Part shown: piece after piece, positions 36,004-44,994 of the stretch
How the letters are laid out: each line of letters begins with the position of its first letter
Numbering within the stretch: the stretch's first letter is position 1
From: Staphylococcus shinii
GTDB lineage: Bacteria; Bacillota; Bacilli; Staphylococcales; Staphylococcaceae
NCBI RefSeq assembly: GCF_017583065.1
Contig: NZ_JAGEVL010000007.1
Span: 310,001 to 374,000, forward strand
Direction: 5' to 3'
Length of the DNA stretch: 64,000 nucleotides
Made by a program: the position numbers and the translations under genes
The notes under the pieces: model-generated
Databases searched by the model: none
Told to the model about the DNA's origin: nothing
The model's input: only the letters and a program-made list of their open reading frames with translations

Positions 36004-36381
36004 ATGAGCAAACAATACCAAATTGAGCAATTATGGAAACAACATAAGTATGAGGTACTATGGCATGATCAAAATAAATATCGATTAATTAGAGAACAAT
36101 TGAAAATTGATACAACGATTGAAGAAGTTGAAAATTTAATTAACGATGCATTAAATACGAAACCAAATAGTGGATCAATAATTAATGCGTACGACCACAT
36201 GTGGGGGTATTTTAAAAATAAATGTAGTTCATCAGAAAAGAACTTGCATAATTATTTAAAAGAAGCATTTAAACGTGAAGAAATAGACGAAATATATCTA
36301 TTACAATTTTTAAAAAGTATGGCGGATTATTATGATATAAGCTATATCAAAACTTCATCAATAATACAAAAATTAAACTGA
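36004..36381 (+). CDS. YbgA-like DUF1722 protein
   Basis: A 125-residue helical protein with the DUF1722 signatures LWKQHKYEVLWHDQNKYR near the N-terminus, INAYDHMWGYFKNKCSSSEK in the middle and LLQFLKSMADYYDISYI. In other bacteria the domain stands alone or with a DUF523 domain, with unknown role. The start follows GGAGAGGCGAAAAGGA. Confidence 0.75.
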   Translation: MSKQYQIEQLWKQHKYEVLWHDQNKYRLIREQLKIDTTIEEVENLINDALNTKPNSGSIINAYDHMWGYFKNKCSSSEKNLHNYLKEAFKREEIDEIYLLQFLKSMADYYDISYIKTSSIIQKLN

Positions 36382-36486
36382 TTATGTGTAGAGATGGTAA
36401 TTATTTTTCAGTTTTAAGAGTGTAAAACGCAGAGAATTGATTTAGTTACGTTTTTATAATATTGCTTGAATTTGGTAGGTGAGGTT

Positions 36487-36975
36487 TTAATTTAATAAAT
36501 TGTTTAATAAAACTTTATCAACATTACCAGTTAAATCAATAAAATAGTTTAATTGCCATTTTTGAGTTTTAAATGCAGTTTGATTTAAATTGTATTCCCA
36601 AGATGGATAAATCCTCATTGCCATTTTTCCCTTTTTATCTTTATTAGCTATAATATTCTTTTTAGCTAATACATCTTTTGGGAATATGAATAAACCTTTT
36701 TGACTTTCATCAATTACTGCAATAATTAATTTGTCGCAAGATTCATCAAATGTAAAGGGTCTGTTTTTATTAGCGTTATCTTTAGTCCAAAATACTACAA
36801 AATAGCCTCGCTTATTTGGTGTTTTTTTAGCGATTCTACTTCTGAAAGTTTGTTTATTAGTTTGAAAAGTACAACTTTCATATTCCTCATTAAAAATTTC
36901 TGTTTCCAAAGTTTTAATATTAATGTCATTTGTAAATTTAAATACTGAATTTATTAAGTCTACTGATTTGTACAT
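36487..36975 (-). CDS. mepB: MepB-family protein
   Basis: A 162-residue protein matching MepB, with CTFQTNKQTFRSRIAKKTP, GYFVVFWTKD and MRIYPSWEYNLNQTAFKTQ. In S. aureus mepB lies with the multidrug-efflux genes mepR and mepA; here it stands alone. The protein is of unknown function with a restriction-enzyme-like look. The start follows AAGGATAATT. Confidence 0.75.
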   Translation of the reverse strand: MYKSVDLINSVFKFTNDINIKTLETEIFNEEYESCTFQTNKQTFRSRIAKKTPNKRGYFVVFWTKDNANKNRPFTFDESCDKLIIAVIDESQKGLFIFPKDVLAKKNIIANKDKKGKMAMRIYPSWEYNLNQTAFKTQKWQLNYFIDLTGNVDKVLLNNLLN

Positions 36976-37176
36976 AAGAAAATTATCCTTCTTTATTGAG
37001 ATTTGCTTGTTTTGAGTATAACAAATTAATTAGACTGAAACTATTTTTATATGCGCTATCAAAATAAAATTTGCAACGAGCAGATAAGTAATAACATAAA
37101 AACGTGAGTGTAAATTGATACAATAAGGGTAGACATAATTGCGAGTATAGAATTTAAAAATTGAGGAGTGAACGAG

Positions 37177-37998
37177 ATGCATTATATTAAATATTTAACT
37201 TCATCAGATAATACGAAACTATACACTAAAATTAATGATTGTCCAGAAGCGAAGGCAAATATAATCATAGCACATGGGTTAGCGGAACATTTAGATCGTT
37301 ACGATGTTTTAACAACATATTTAAACGAAAACGAGTTTAATGTAATAAGATATGACCAAAGAGGACATGGGAGATCTGGAGGAGCGAAAACTTATTATAG
37401 TAATATGTATGAAATTGTCGAAGATTTAACGGCGATAATAGAATATGTGAAAAATACTTTTGAAGGTAAAGTATACCTCATTGGACATAGCATGGGTGGT
37501 TATACTGTCACTCTATTTGAAACGCTTTATCCTGGTACTGTAGATGGAGTAGTTACATCTGGTGCCTTAACACGCTATAACAATAAACTATTCGGTAATC
37601 CTAATCGAAACATTTCATCAGATACTTATATCAAAAATGAATTAGGAGAGGGGCTATGCTCTGATGCTGAAGTTATTAGAAAATATGAAATAGACCAATT
37701 AAATGCTCAACACATATCCATGGGATTAATTTTTACATTAATGGATGGCATAACATATTTGAATAATAATGCGCAGCGATTTACGAATAATATTTTGATA
37801 TTACATGGAAAAGAAGATGGTTTAGTAAGTTATCATGACTCATTACAATTATACCAAGAAATTGGATCCGAACATAAATCCATCCATATTTATGATAGAT
37901 TACAACATGAAATATTAAATGAATCATCTTATAATTTAAGTATTTTCAAAGAAATTGTTGATTGGTTAGATAATGAAATACGTATTTCTAAAATTTAA
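37177..37998 (+). CDS. Lysophospholipase/monoglyceride-lipase-like hydrolase
   Basis: A 273-residue serine hydrolase of the Hydrolase_4 type. Motifs are AHGLAEHLDRY (oxyanion region), YDQRGHGRSGG, the nucleophile GHSMGGY and the late catalytic pair in HGKEDGLVS and RLQHEILNE. The ATG follows GAGGAG by eight bases. It should act on lysophospholipids or monoacylglycerols; inferred from the family. Confidence 0.85.
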   Translation: MHYIKYLTSSDNTKLYTKINDCPEAKANIIIAHGLAEHLDRYDVLTTYLNENEFNVIRYDQRGHGRSGGAKTYYSNMYEIVEDLTAIIEYVKNTFEGKVYLIGHSMGGYTVTLFETLYPGTVDGVVTSGALTRYNNKLFGNPNRNISSDTYIKNELGEGLCSDAEVIRKYEIDQLNAQHISMGLIFTLMDGITYLNNNAQRFTNNILILHGKEDGLVSYHDSLQLYQEIGSEHKSIHIYDRLQHEILNESSYNLSIFKEIVDWLDNEIRISKI

Positions 37999-38116
37999 AA
38001 AGTATCCTTACAATAAAAGTGTTTAATCAAACTAAGTAAGTCTCGTAATGTTTGTTACGGAAAATTCATAGATTTATAATTAGTTATGAAAAAAATTGTG
38101 GAAAGGAAAGATTACT

Positions 38117-38299
38117 ATGAAGATAAAAACATTGCATATGCAATATGAAGAAAGTTTTGAAGAATTTGATGAACGTGTCAACGAATTCTTAAAAAACGTG
38201 GATGAGAAACAGCATTGGGAATTAGTGAGTGTCACGCCATCAGTAACAAATAGCATTGAAGGTGTTGACTACTTTATTACTGTTGTTTACAAAAAATAA
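38117..38299 (+). CDS. Small hypothetical protein
   Basis: A 60-residue acidic protein (MKIKTLHMQYEESFEEFDER) with alternating helix and strand, ending FITVVYKK. ATG 38117 follows GGAAAGGAAAG. It resembles small proteins annotated DUF4177 in general shape, which is only a suggestion. Confidence 0.6.
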   Translation: MKIKTLHMQYEESFEEFDERVNEFLKNVDEKQHWELVSVTPSVTNSIEGVDYFITVVYKK

Positions 38300-38430
38300 A
38301 GTGACTGGAAAATTTGAAAAATAAGAGTTGAAATGGAATAGTAATAGAGAAAAATCAAGCAGTATAAAAAAAGTGTTTTGTATAATAGAGTTTATTGTTA
38401 AGGGAATTTTATATAACCATTCTCAAGATT

Positions 38431-38466
38431 AAAGGCTATGACATTTGCTATGTCATAGCCTTTAGT
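38431..38466. terminator. Terminator between convergent genes
   Basis: AAAGGCTATGACA and TGTCATAGCCTTT form a 13-bp stem around seven bases. Confidence 0.8.
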
Positions 38467-38513
38467 AACAATTTATTGTCCCTTAATTTATTATTACATT
38501 CCGTTGGATGCAA

Positions 38514-38720
38514 TTATGAAATAAATGTTTCTCCTGAAACATTAAAATAGTCTGCTAACATTGCAGCGTCTTTTTCTGAAATTGTGCGATAGCCATTTTC
38601 CCAATCCCATATTTGGCAATTTCTGATATCTGTACCATAGCCATTATTCAAATTAATAGCTAGTTTGGATATGCTTAAATTTGATTTTTCGCGTAATTCG
38701 TTAAGAATTTTCACAACCAT
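38514..38720 (-). CDS. Small XRE-type HTH regulator
   Basis: A 68-residue protein consisting of one helix-turn-helix: LREKSNLSISKLAINLNNG, then WDWENGYRTISEKDAAMLADYF. The start follows AGGAGTGA. A 12-bp perfect inverted repeat in its promoter region (38740-38783) could be its own operator. The target is unknown. Confidence 0.75.
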   Translation of the reverse strand: MVVKILNELREKSNLSISKLAINLNNGYGTDIRNCQIWDWENGYRTISEKDAAMLADYFNVSGETFIS

Positions 38721-38739
38721 TCACTCCTAAAAAATAGAT

Positions 38740-38783
38740 AATACTACTACCACTATTAATTGTAATATATAGGTAGTAGTATT
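38740..38783. promoter_or_regulatory. Inverted repeat upstream of XRE regulator
   Basis: AATACTACTACC (38740-38751) and GGTAGTAGTATT (38772-38783) are perfect inverted arms 20 bases apart. The spacer holds the minus-strand TATATTACAATTAA, a likely -10 region. The layout suits autoregulation. Confidence 0.6.
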
Positions 38784-38956
38784 ACAAAATTTATGTTTTT
38801 TTATTTTAGTAAATTAAATAAAAAATTGTATATTTACATTAATTTTTATAGTGATATAGAAAAGTGTAATTTATATAGTTAATTGTAAGTATGTGTCAAA
38901 ATAATTTAATTAGGGCATATGTATAAAATAATAAATTATGACAAAGGAGATCAATA

Positions 38957-39343
38957 ATGAAAATAATCGCTATGAGTATTTTTGTTAATAGTCAAGATAA
39001 AGCACAACAAGTTTATACCGAAAAATTAGGCTTTAAATTAAAGCATAATATTGAAATAGGCGGTGATTTTAGATGGTTAACAGTTACTGAAGAGAATTCT
39101 AATAACCCTGTTGAAATTGTTTTGGAGCCTAATGAAAGTCCAATTGCTAAAAACTATCAAGATGGATTATATGCAGCGGGTATACCGGTAACTATGTTTG
39201 GTGTAGATAACTTGGAAAAAGAATATGAAATATTATTAAATAAAGGGATTGAATTTTATACAAAACCTAAAGAGGTTGAAGGTGTAAAATATGCTATATT
39301 TGATGATACATGCGGTAATTTAATTCAAATTGTTGAGCAATAG
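38957..39343 (+). CDS. VOC (glyoxalase-fold) protein
   Basis: A 128-residue protein of the vicinal oxygen chelate superfamily: MSIFVNSQDKAQQVYTEKLG module 1, FRWLTVTEE, then GVDNLEKEYEILLNKG module 2 and DDTCGNLIQIVE at the end. Such single-domain proteins often bind small molecules. The start follows AAAGGAGATC. Confidence 0.8.
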   Translation: MKIIAMSIFVNSQDKAQQVYTEKLGFKLKHNIEIGGDFRWLTVTEENSNNPVEIVLEPNESPIAKNYQDGLYAAGIPVTMFGVDNLEKEYEILLNKGIEFYTKPKEVEGVKYAIFDDTCGNLIQIVEQ

Positions 39344-39558
39344 AAAATATAAATTTTAAGATATAATAAACTGGCTAAAATGAGTGAATAACTATAAAGT
39401 AAATGAGTTTTTTACTTGGCTACGAATTAAATCGTTAACTCTTGTATGTTTTTCTTTTCATGGATTAATTTTGTTGATAGTGCTAGATTTATTCTTAGTA
39501 TCCTCGTTTTTAGTAGGGAAGGATAGAGCTAGTACTTTTTTAATTGGAGAAATAGGGG

Positions 39559-39999
39559 TTGGAATTAGTTATAAAGCACACAAAAGAAATGTCGAATTTG
39601 GAATTGATTAAAGTGTTCCAAGTTAGGGTCAATGTATTCATAGTTGAGCAAAATTGTGTTTATCAAGAAGTAGATGAATTTGATTTAAATACTTTGCATA
39701 TAATGCTCAAAAATGGGGAAGAAATCGTTGCATATACTCGTATTATTGAACATCCATCTTATATCACTTTCGGTAGGGTGCTAGTAGTAGAAAAATATAG
39801 AAAATCTCGCTATGGTAGGGAAATTGTAAAAGCCACACTTGATGAGATAAAAAAGAGATACAAACAAACGCTTGTTAGAATATCTGGTCAAGCATATCTT
39901 AAGTCATTCTATGAGTTATTTGGCTTTGAAAGCGTTTCAGATGTTTATTTAGAAGATAATATCCCTCACATAACTTTTCAAATTGATTTAGACTATTAA
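39559..39999 (+). CDS. ElaA-like GNAT acetyltransferase
   Basis: A 146-residue GNAT protein with the ElaA-type N-terminus VFQVRVNVFIVEQNCVYQEV followed by DEFDL, the central FGRVLVVEKYRKSRYGREI acetyl-CoA loop and SFYELFGFE. TTG 39559 is the probable start, after GGAGAAATAGGGG. Substrate unknown. Confidence 0.75.
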   Translation: MELVIKHTKEMSNLELIKVFQVRVNVFIVEQNCVYQEVDEFDLNTLHIMLKNGEEIVAYTRIIEHPSYITFGRVLVVEKYRKSRYGREIVKATLDEIKKRYKQTLVRISGQAYLKSFYELFGFESVSDVYLEDNIPHITFQIDLDY

Positions 40000-40023
40000 T
40001 AATCTGAAAATATAATTTAAAAA

Positions 40024-40069
40024 TACGTGAATTCGAAATCTAAAACTTTGTTTAGGTTTCACATTCACG
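40024..40069 (+). terminator. Terminator-like hairpin after the GNAT gene
   Basis: CGTGAATTCGAAATCTAAA and TTTAGGTTTCACATTCACG pair imperfectly. No long T-run follows. Confidence 0.5.
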
Positions 40070-40267
40070 CATTTCGTATGTGTTACTATATCGGAATTAT
40101 TTATTCGAAACATAATATTAACCTTTTATCTCAGTATATTACTACAGTTAATGTATTTTTTATCTTATACAGGTGTTTTACTGCTTAATTGCCCCTTTAT
40201 TTAAACATGCACCTAATAATTAGATTATGTATTATACATTTTGTAGTATTTTATAAAATATAATCGT

Positions 40268-40432
40268 TTATTTTTTCATTTTATCAATATCTTGAGATAC
40301 GAGTGTTAATAGTTCTTCAGTTTCTTGTTCTGTTAGTTCGTCAGAACCTTTGATCCGAATGACTGATCCTTTGTCAGTTTTGACATGATAGATTGGTTCA
40401 TCGTCCTTATAAACTTTACGTAGTACTTCCAT
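40268..40432 (-). CDS. Small paralogue-family protein D
   Basis: A 54-residue protein beginning MEVLRKVYKDDEPIYHVKT, then DKGSVIRIKGS and a helical acidic end. Closest to paralogue E at 41.1 kb (both start M-x-x-LRKV and share YxxKTDxG). The ATG follows AGGGTGATGAA. Function unknown. Confidence 0.6.
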   Translation of the reverse strand: MEVLRKVYKDDEPIYHVKTDKGSVIRIKGSDELTEQETEELLTLVSQDIDKMKK

Positions 40433-40754
40433 TTCATCACCCTTTTTATTGAAAACAGTTCTATTATTAAGTTAATACATAACTAAATAGAATTGCGTTG
40501 TAAATTATTACTACGAATAACGATTATTTAATTACTCATTTCATTTAATGCTTTATCTATAGGATAACTTTTTATTAAATTGTTTTCCAACAGTATGATT
40601 GGATTCATTTAATTTTTTTCTTAAACATCAAAATATATATTAGCAAAAATGCTAAAATGAATATATTGAATTAATAAATAAAATTAAGGGATTTAAAAAT
40701 AATTTAGTTATTCATGTTTTTATTAAATAATTTAAGGGTAGATATAAATAAGCA

Positions 40755-40828
40755 CAAGAAGTCCTCCAAACTCTAGTGTGGATTATATTTTCGAGATTTG
40801 CGCCATCCTTAGAGATGGCGCTTTTTTC
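40755..40828 (+). ncRNA. Candidate small RNA with anti-Shine-Dalgarno motif
   Basis: A TATAAA box (40743-40748) precedes about 75 bases containing GTCCTCC, complementary to a ribosome-binding site, beside a small hairpin (TCCAAACT with AGTGTGGA). A strong terminator (GCGCCATC-6 bases-GATGGCGC-TTTTTT) ends it. No gene lies upstream on this strand, so an independent sRNA is a reasonable reading. The -35 match is poor. Confidence 0.35.
40800..40828 (+). terminator. Strong terminator without an upstream gene
   Basis: GCGCCATC and GATGGCGC pair with a six-base loop, followed by TTTTTTCTT. Confidence 0.85.
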
Positions 40829-41055
40829 TTGTTATTTAATCTCTAAGTATTTTTGGATTAATTCAGTACATAATTATAAAAACTGCGAAAAAATCTTTAA
40901 CTACAGATCTTTTCACAGTTCATCTAAATAGGATTGTCATATAGATACCTAAAGAAGTGAATAGTTTTTAAAATTGTTATTAAACAACAGTAATGAAGGA
41001 AGCCTTTACAAACCGTCATTAAATTTTTGAATATAAAGAATATAGAAACTGTTAT

Positions 41056-41232
41056 TTATTCTATATTACTCCTCAATTTATCATCCATTTCCTTTGCTAC
41101 GTCAATCAACATTTGTTTTGTTTCGGCATTGTTTAAAGAAGGATTAGATTTAATTTTAATGATTAAACCTAGATCAGTTTTTATATAATATACAAGGGCG
41201 TCATTGTCAGTCACTTTTCTTAGTATTTGCAT
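41056..41232 (-). CDS. Small paralogue-family protein E
   Basis: A 58-residue protein beginning MQILRKVTDNDALVYYIKT, then DLGLIIKIKSN and a helical end. It is a clear relative of paralogue D. The coding strand has a GAGGTGATT site before ATG. Function unknown. Confidence 0.6.
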   Translation of the reverse strand: MQILRKVTDNDALVYYIKTDLGLIIKIKSNPSLNNAETKQMLIDVAKEMDDKLRSNIE

Positions 41233-41394
41233 CAAATCACCTCAAATTTAGAAATTTCACATGTATAGAGGACTTAAAGGTATAATGGATTAAATTGGTA
41301 CATAATCATTATAAATTAAAAACTATATATCTATTTTATAGTAAATTTACACAAAATAACAATAATTGAATTGTGACTAGAAATATCAAAAAAA

Positions 41395-41424
41395 CCAACA
41401 AACTCTTAAGAGTTTGTTGGCGCT
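41395..41424. terminator. Palindromic terminator
   Basis: A 26-base perfect palindrome (CCAACAAACTCTT and its complement, 41395-41420) with an A-run before and T-run after. It can serve the leftward transporter-side transcript. Confidence 0.7.
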
Positions 41425-41469
41425 TTTGAAAATACTCATAATTGACCTATCGTATTTACATACAGTAGT

Positions 41470-41598
41470 TTAAAATTGTTCGTTTGTTCGATCCTCGTCA
41501 ACACTTTCATCTTCGTCATCGATTACAACTGTTAACAAAGGTTTGATTAAAAATGCAGTACCTAGTGCCCCTAATAAAACTAAAATAAATTTTTTCAA
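41470..41598 (-). CDS. Short membrane peptide 1 (42 aa)
   Basis: A 42-residue peptide: a short basic N-terminus, a hydrophobic helix (FILVLLGALGTAFLIKPLL) and an acidic tail (DDEDESVDEDR). TTG 41598 is preceded by GAGGAG. A similar peptide is at 42895-43026 on the other side of the transporter gene. The pair could be small transporter partners or membrane-active peptides. Confidence 0.45.
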   Translation of the reverse strand: MKKFILVLLGALGTAFLIKPLLTVVIDDEDESVDEDRTNEQF

Positions 41599-41832
41599 AA
41601 CATCCAACTCCTCAGTTTAATAGTTTAAATCCAATATGAAACTTAATGAATTTATGCTCAAACGTATTAAAGTATTAACTTATATGAAGACTTTAAATCA
41701 AAAGGTAATATTCTACGATTGATATCTATTATAGCAAATGTTTTAATTGCATGATATGTAATTCTGATATAATAAAAAACTTTTTTTATATCAGAAAACG
41801 GGGTGTTGATTATAAAAACTTTATAGTAAGCA

Positions 41833-42795
41833 TTATTTAATTAATTTTGGTATTACTTTTATATAGAAAATCTCTCCTGTTAACTCAACCAGCGTTTGTG
41901 TGATAATCACAGTTGTTGTGATTGTGACCAATCTATCTGGTAATGAAAGAGCTAAAGGTAATACAACCAAAGCATTTCTTGTACTTGAACTAAAAGCTAA
42001 TGTTCGTAAAGTCTCAGTTTCTAACGCAAATAATTTCCCTGACATATATCCAATATAAGGAGCGATAATCATAAATATAATATAGATTGGGACGACAGTA
42101 GCTAAGATATTTAAATCATGAGTGATTTTATGTATTTGAGAACCAACCACTGAAAAAAGTACGAATGACATAAATATTTCTGGTAACCATTCAGTGATAT
42201 TCAAAGTTTTCGCTATAATCAAAGTACGCTTACTAAAATATTGTAATAGCATAGCAATCACTAGTGGTAATACGATAAAAATGATAAATGATTGAACAAA
42301 GGGCGCTAAATCTATAGAAGTAAATAAATTTTCTTTATTAAAAATAGCGAAGTATAAGGGCAATAAGATAATTTGTAAAATAAACAAAATAGGCGTAGAA
42401 AACAACATATATTGTGCATTGCCTTTGCCCAATGAGGTAAAGACAACCACATAATCAATACAGGGCGTTAACAATACGAGCATTATACCTATCAATATAG
42501 CAGTGGAAGTGATATTGAATAAAGAGATTAGACAAAACACCAAAATAGGGATAAGTACGAAATTTGATAGAACTAAAGCTATAATATATTTAACACTTAG
42601 AACGTTTTTACGTAAGTTAAAAAAAGGAATTTGTGAAAACATGCTAAGCATTAAAATTCCAATAAAGATAGGGATTAATGATTCAAGTAATGTAGATGTA
42701 TAATCTAATGTTAATCCCACAATTACACCAAGCAATATGGCAGCAAAATATATATAGATTTGATAATTTTCAATTTTAGTTTTTAATTGTTGCAT
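41833..42795 (-). CDS. ACR3/bile-acid-symporter-like transporter
   Basis: A 320-residue protein with ten predicted membrane helices. It shows the family features PIFIGILMLSMFSQIPF near helix 2, LTPCIDYVVVFTSLGKGN (the TPC segment resembling the ACR3 cysteine motif) and SSSTRNALVVLPLALSLP. The family includes arsenite (ACR3) and bile-acid transporters; the true substrate is unknown. The start follows AGAGAGGTAA. No ArsR or ArsC gene is adjacent. Confidence 0.75.
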   Translation of the reverse strand: MQQLKTKIENYQIYIYFAAILLGVIVGLTLDYTSTLLESLIPIFIGILMLSMFSQIPFFNLRKNVLSVKYIIALVLSNFVLIPILVFCLISLFNITSTAILIGIMLVLLTPCIDYVVVFTSLGKGNAQYMLFSTPILFILQIILLPLYFAIFNKENLFTSIDLAPFVQSFIIFIVLPLVIAMLLQYFSKRTLIIAKTLNITEWLPEIFMSFVLFSVVGSQIHKITHDLNILATVVPIYIIFMIIAPYIGYMSGKLFALETETLRTLAFSSSTRNALVVLPLALSLPDRLVTITTTVIITQTLVELTGEIFYIKVIPKLIK

Positions 42796-42894
42796 ATTTA
42801 CCTCTCTTTGAAATATAAACTAAAGTCAGAAATATAACACTAACAATCATTAAAATTCAAAATAATGATTGTTAGTTAAATTAATATTAATTTA

Positions 42895-43026
42895 TTATTT
42901 TTGTTTATCTTGAACACTCACTTTGTTTTCTATTTTATTATTAGTTGAATTATCAACACTTAATAAAAGCGCGCGGACGACTAATACACCAGATACGAGT
43001 AACAATAAATTTCTGAAAAATTTCAT
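42895..43026 (-). CDS. Short membrane peptide 2 (43 aa)
   Basis: A 43-residue peptide with a hydrophobic helix (NLLLLVSGVLVVRALLL) and a polar tail ending SVQDKQK. ATG follows GGTGAGTGATT. It is similar in plan to the 42-residue peptide at 41470-41598. Confidence 0.45.
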   Translation of the reverse strand: MKFFRNLLLLVSGVLVVRALLLSVDNSTNNKIENKVSVQDKQK

Positions 43027-43159
43027 ACAAATCACTCACCTATCTTATTTTAGATAAAATAAATAACACATGCTATAAATAGTATACCCATTAATTGCTT
43101 TAATAAGTGAAAATCTATATCTAATATTTATTCTGAATTATTGTTTAGAATGTAGCGTT

Positions 43160-43408
43160 TTAAATATCTTTAATTATTAACCGTTTCTTTGATTCATCGA
43201 TTTCAATAATTAAAGATTTGCTGTTATTTTCTATTTTATAGTTTGTTATTACTCCTCCATCGACATCAAAATACACCTGGCTTAAAATCCCCATGGCATA
43301 ATCATTTATAGGGCTAACAATTGATAGCGATGTGTTATCTTCTTGTATAACAAATTGTTTTTGACTTTGGTTAATAACAGCCCATTGTGGTAAATAAGTT
43401 AAATTCAT
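43160..43408 (-). CDS. Small hypothetical protein
   Basis: An 82-residue protein beginning MNLTYLPQWAVINQSQKQF, beta-rich with no membrane segment. The ATG follows the strong AAAGGAGGAAC. No family recognised. Confidence 0.6.
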   Translation of the reverse strand: MNLTYLPQWAVINQSQKQFVIQEDNTSLSIVSPINDYAMGILSQVYFDVDGGVITNYKIENNSKSLIIEIDESKKRLIIKDI

Positions 43409-43572
43409 AATAGTTCCTCCTTTAAAAGTTTTTATCCGAGCTAAATCCAATTTAATTTAATTATAAATCAAAAAGTTGTAATACTGTTGCTAATATTCAA
43501 TCAATCCTTCATTAAAATCCAAAATACAGGGAATAAGAATTAAGAAAAACAATGTTTTTTAGAGGTGAGCCT

Positions 43573-43782
43573 ATGAACATAGTTATTATTATAATATTAA
43601 GTCTTATTTTTGCATTTTTAGCTACAATGCCGTTTTTGTTTATTAACACTAGGTTACATGAAAATAAAAATTATGCCAAAGATGAAATACGGCATGAAAA
43701 GAAACGTACTTTTCAACGTTTTATTTATTTTTTTGTTTTAGCAATAGTAATATTAATCATTTACACTTTTCTGCTAGATTAA
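43573..43782 (+). CDS. Small two-helix membrane protein
   Basis: A 69-residue protein with helices at about 2-24 and 48-67 and a charged loop (HENKNYAKDEIRHEKKR). ATG 43573 follows AGAGGTGAGC. It may be related to other small membrane proteins of the region. Function unknown. Confidence 0.6.
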   Translation: MNIVIIIILSLIFAFLATMPFLFINTRLHENKNYAKDEIRHEKKRTFQRFIYFFVLAIVILIIYTFLLD

Positions 43783-43809
43783 AGGATGTAGTTTAATTTT
43801 AGTAAAAAA

Positions 43810-43857
43810 GAACAGGGCAACAATCAAAATTAAAAATTGATTTCTGCCTTGTTCCTA
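43810..43857 (+). terminator. Terminator-like hairpin
   Basis: GAACAGGGCA and TGCCTTGTTC form the outer part and AATCAAAAT/AATTGATT the inner part. Confidence 0.6.
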
Positions 43858-44011
43858 CTTAAAAGCATTATTAATTTGTTTTTCCAAAATCACCTATAGG
43901 GGCGTGTTAAGTATTTTGTGTTGTTTGGTTTACGTTAAGAAATAAGATATAACGCATTTTGGATTATAGATCTATAGATTCTTGTAAAAACTTTAAGTTA
44001 ACATTTATTTT

Positions 44012-44194
44012 TTAACTAAATATCAATGAGAATAGTATACCTACAATACCAAAAACAAGAAGCATGACAGTAACGCCAAGTAAAGATTCTTTAGCTTGTT
44101 GTGAACCTCTTACTTTGTATGCAATAAGGGCGCCTATACCGCAAATTAAGAAAATTACTGATAACCAAAAAACAACCATGAAATGTAGACTCAA
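44012..44194 (-). CDS. Small two-helix membrane protein
   Basis: A 60-residue protein with helices at about 5-28 and 38-59 and the loop YKVRGSQQAKES. The TTG start lies nine bases after AAAGGAGGTG. No family recognised. Confidence 0.55.
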   Translation of the reverse strand: MSLHFMVVFWLSVIFLICGIGALIAYKVRGSQQAKESLLGVTVMLLVFGIVGILFSLIFS

Positions 44195-44422
44195 AATACC
44201 ACACCTCCTTTTTCTGTGTATGCACTCAAGAAACTATTAACTTTGTGCAAAATTTATGTAAATCTTAAAAAATTTAACTGTAGTAACATTTAATCTTATA
44301 ACATTATCATCTTATCATTAATTTGCACTCTCATATAGGATGAATTTTAAGGTTTCACTCGGTAAAGATAGGATAAAAAGTAGTAAGCTTTAATTATTCG
44401 AAGGGGGAAAGAGGGAGAAATA

Positions 44423-44926
44423 ATGAAAGAATATGATAGTAATTTGAAAAAGATTGAGCAAAAAGTTGAAACATTGAAGTCGAAAAGTGTTAGCGATTAT
44501 GTAGAGTCATATAATCAAATAGAAAATGATATTGTTGAACAAAAAAACTTGATTCGCAATGATTTAATGCCTAAAAATAGACAAGAAGATGAAAGAATTA
44601 GAGAAATCGCCGACAAAATTCATTTGCATATCCGTACTGGCCTTGAAACATATAGTAGTGTAGACGATATACTTAGTTATTTAGAGCCTGCTTTTCAAAG
44701 AAGTAAAGTAGATAAAACTTATGGGCGTGCACTTGTGCTCTTAGAAGAAAATATGGTTATTGAACAAATCAAACACAAGTTTAAAGATGCTAAGTATAAT
44801 GCTTACTTGATAATTTTAATTTTAGATAAGTTTATCGAATTAAGTACTGAAATTATGCCTAATAGCTATACAAATATTTTGAAATTAGAGCAATCATATT
44901 TCGAAATATATTATGATAACATGTAA
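44423..44926 (+). CDS. Hypothetical helical protein
   Basis: A 167-residue, highly charged, helical protein with possible coiled coil at the N-terminus (LKKIEQKVETLKSKS). The start follows GGGGGAAAGAGGGAG. I recognise no family. It is intact and well translated by context. Confidence 0.65.
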   Translation: MKEYDSNLKKIEQKVETLKSKSVSDYVESYNQIENDIVEQKNLIRNDLMPKNRQEDERIREIADKIHLHIRTGLETYSSVDDILSYLEPAFQRSKVDKTYGRALVLLEENMVIEQIKHKFKDAKYNAYLIILILDKFIELSTEIMPNSYTNILKLEQSYFEIYYDNM

Positions 44927-44994
44927 TATTATTTAATTTATTAAATAGTTTGATGTATAATGGAGTTAATATAAATAAGTAAGGAGATAAAAAT

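Larger units (their letters stand above)
40433..41055. other. Gene-free stretch with a possible small RNA
   Basis: No protein gene seen in about 620 bases. The only strong element is a plus-strand terminator at 40800-40828 without an upstream gene (see candidate sRNA). Confidence 0.5.

Noticed and set aside
39384-39558. 75-codon plus-strand frame before the ElaA-like GNAT
   Set aside because: GTG start without a ribosome site, overlaps the GNAT start, and no family resemblance. It may be a decayed gene, but I cannot support it.
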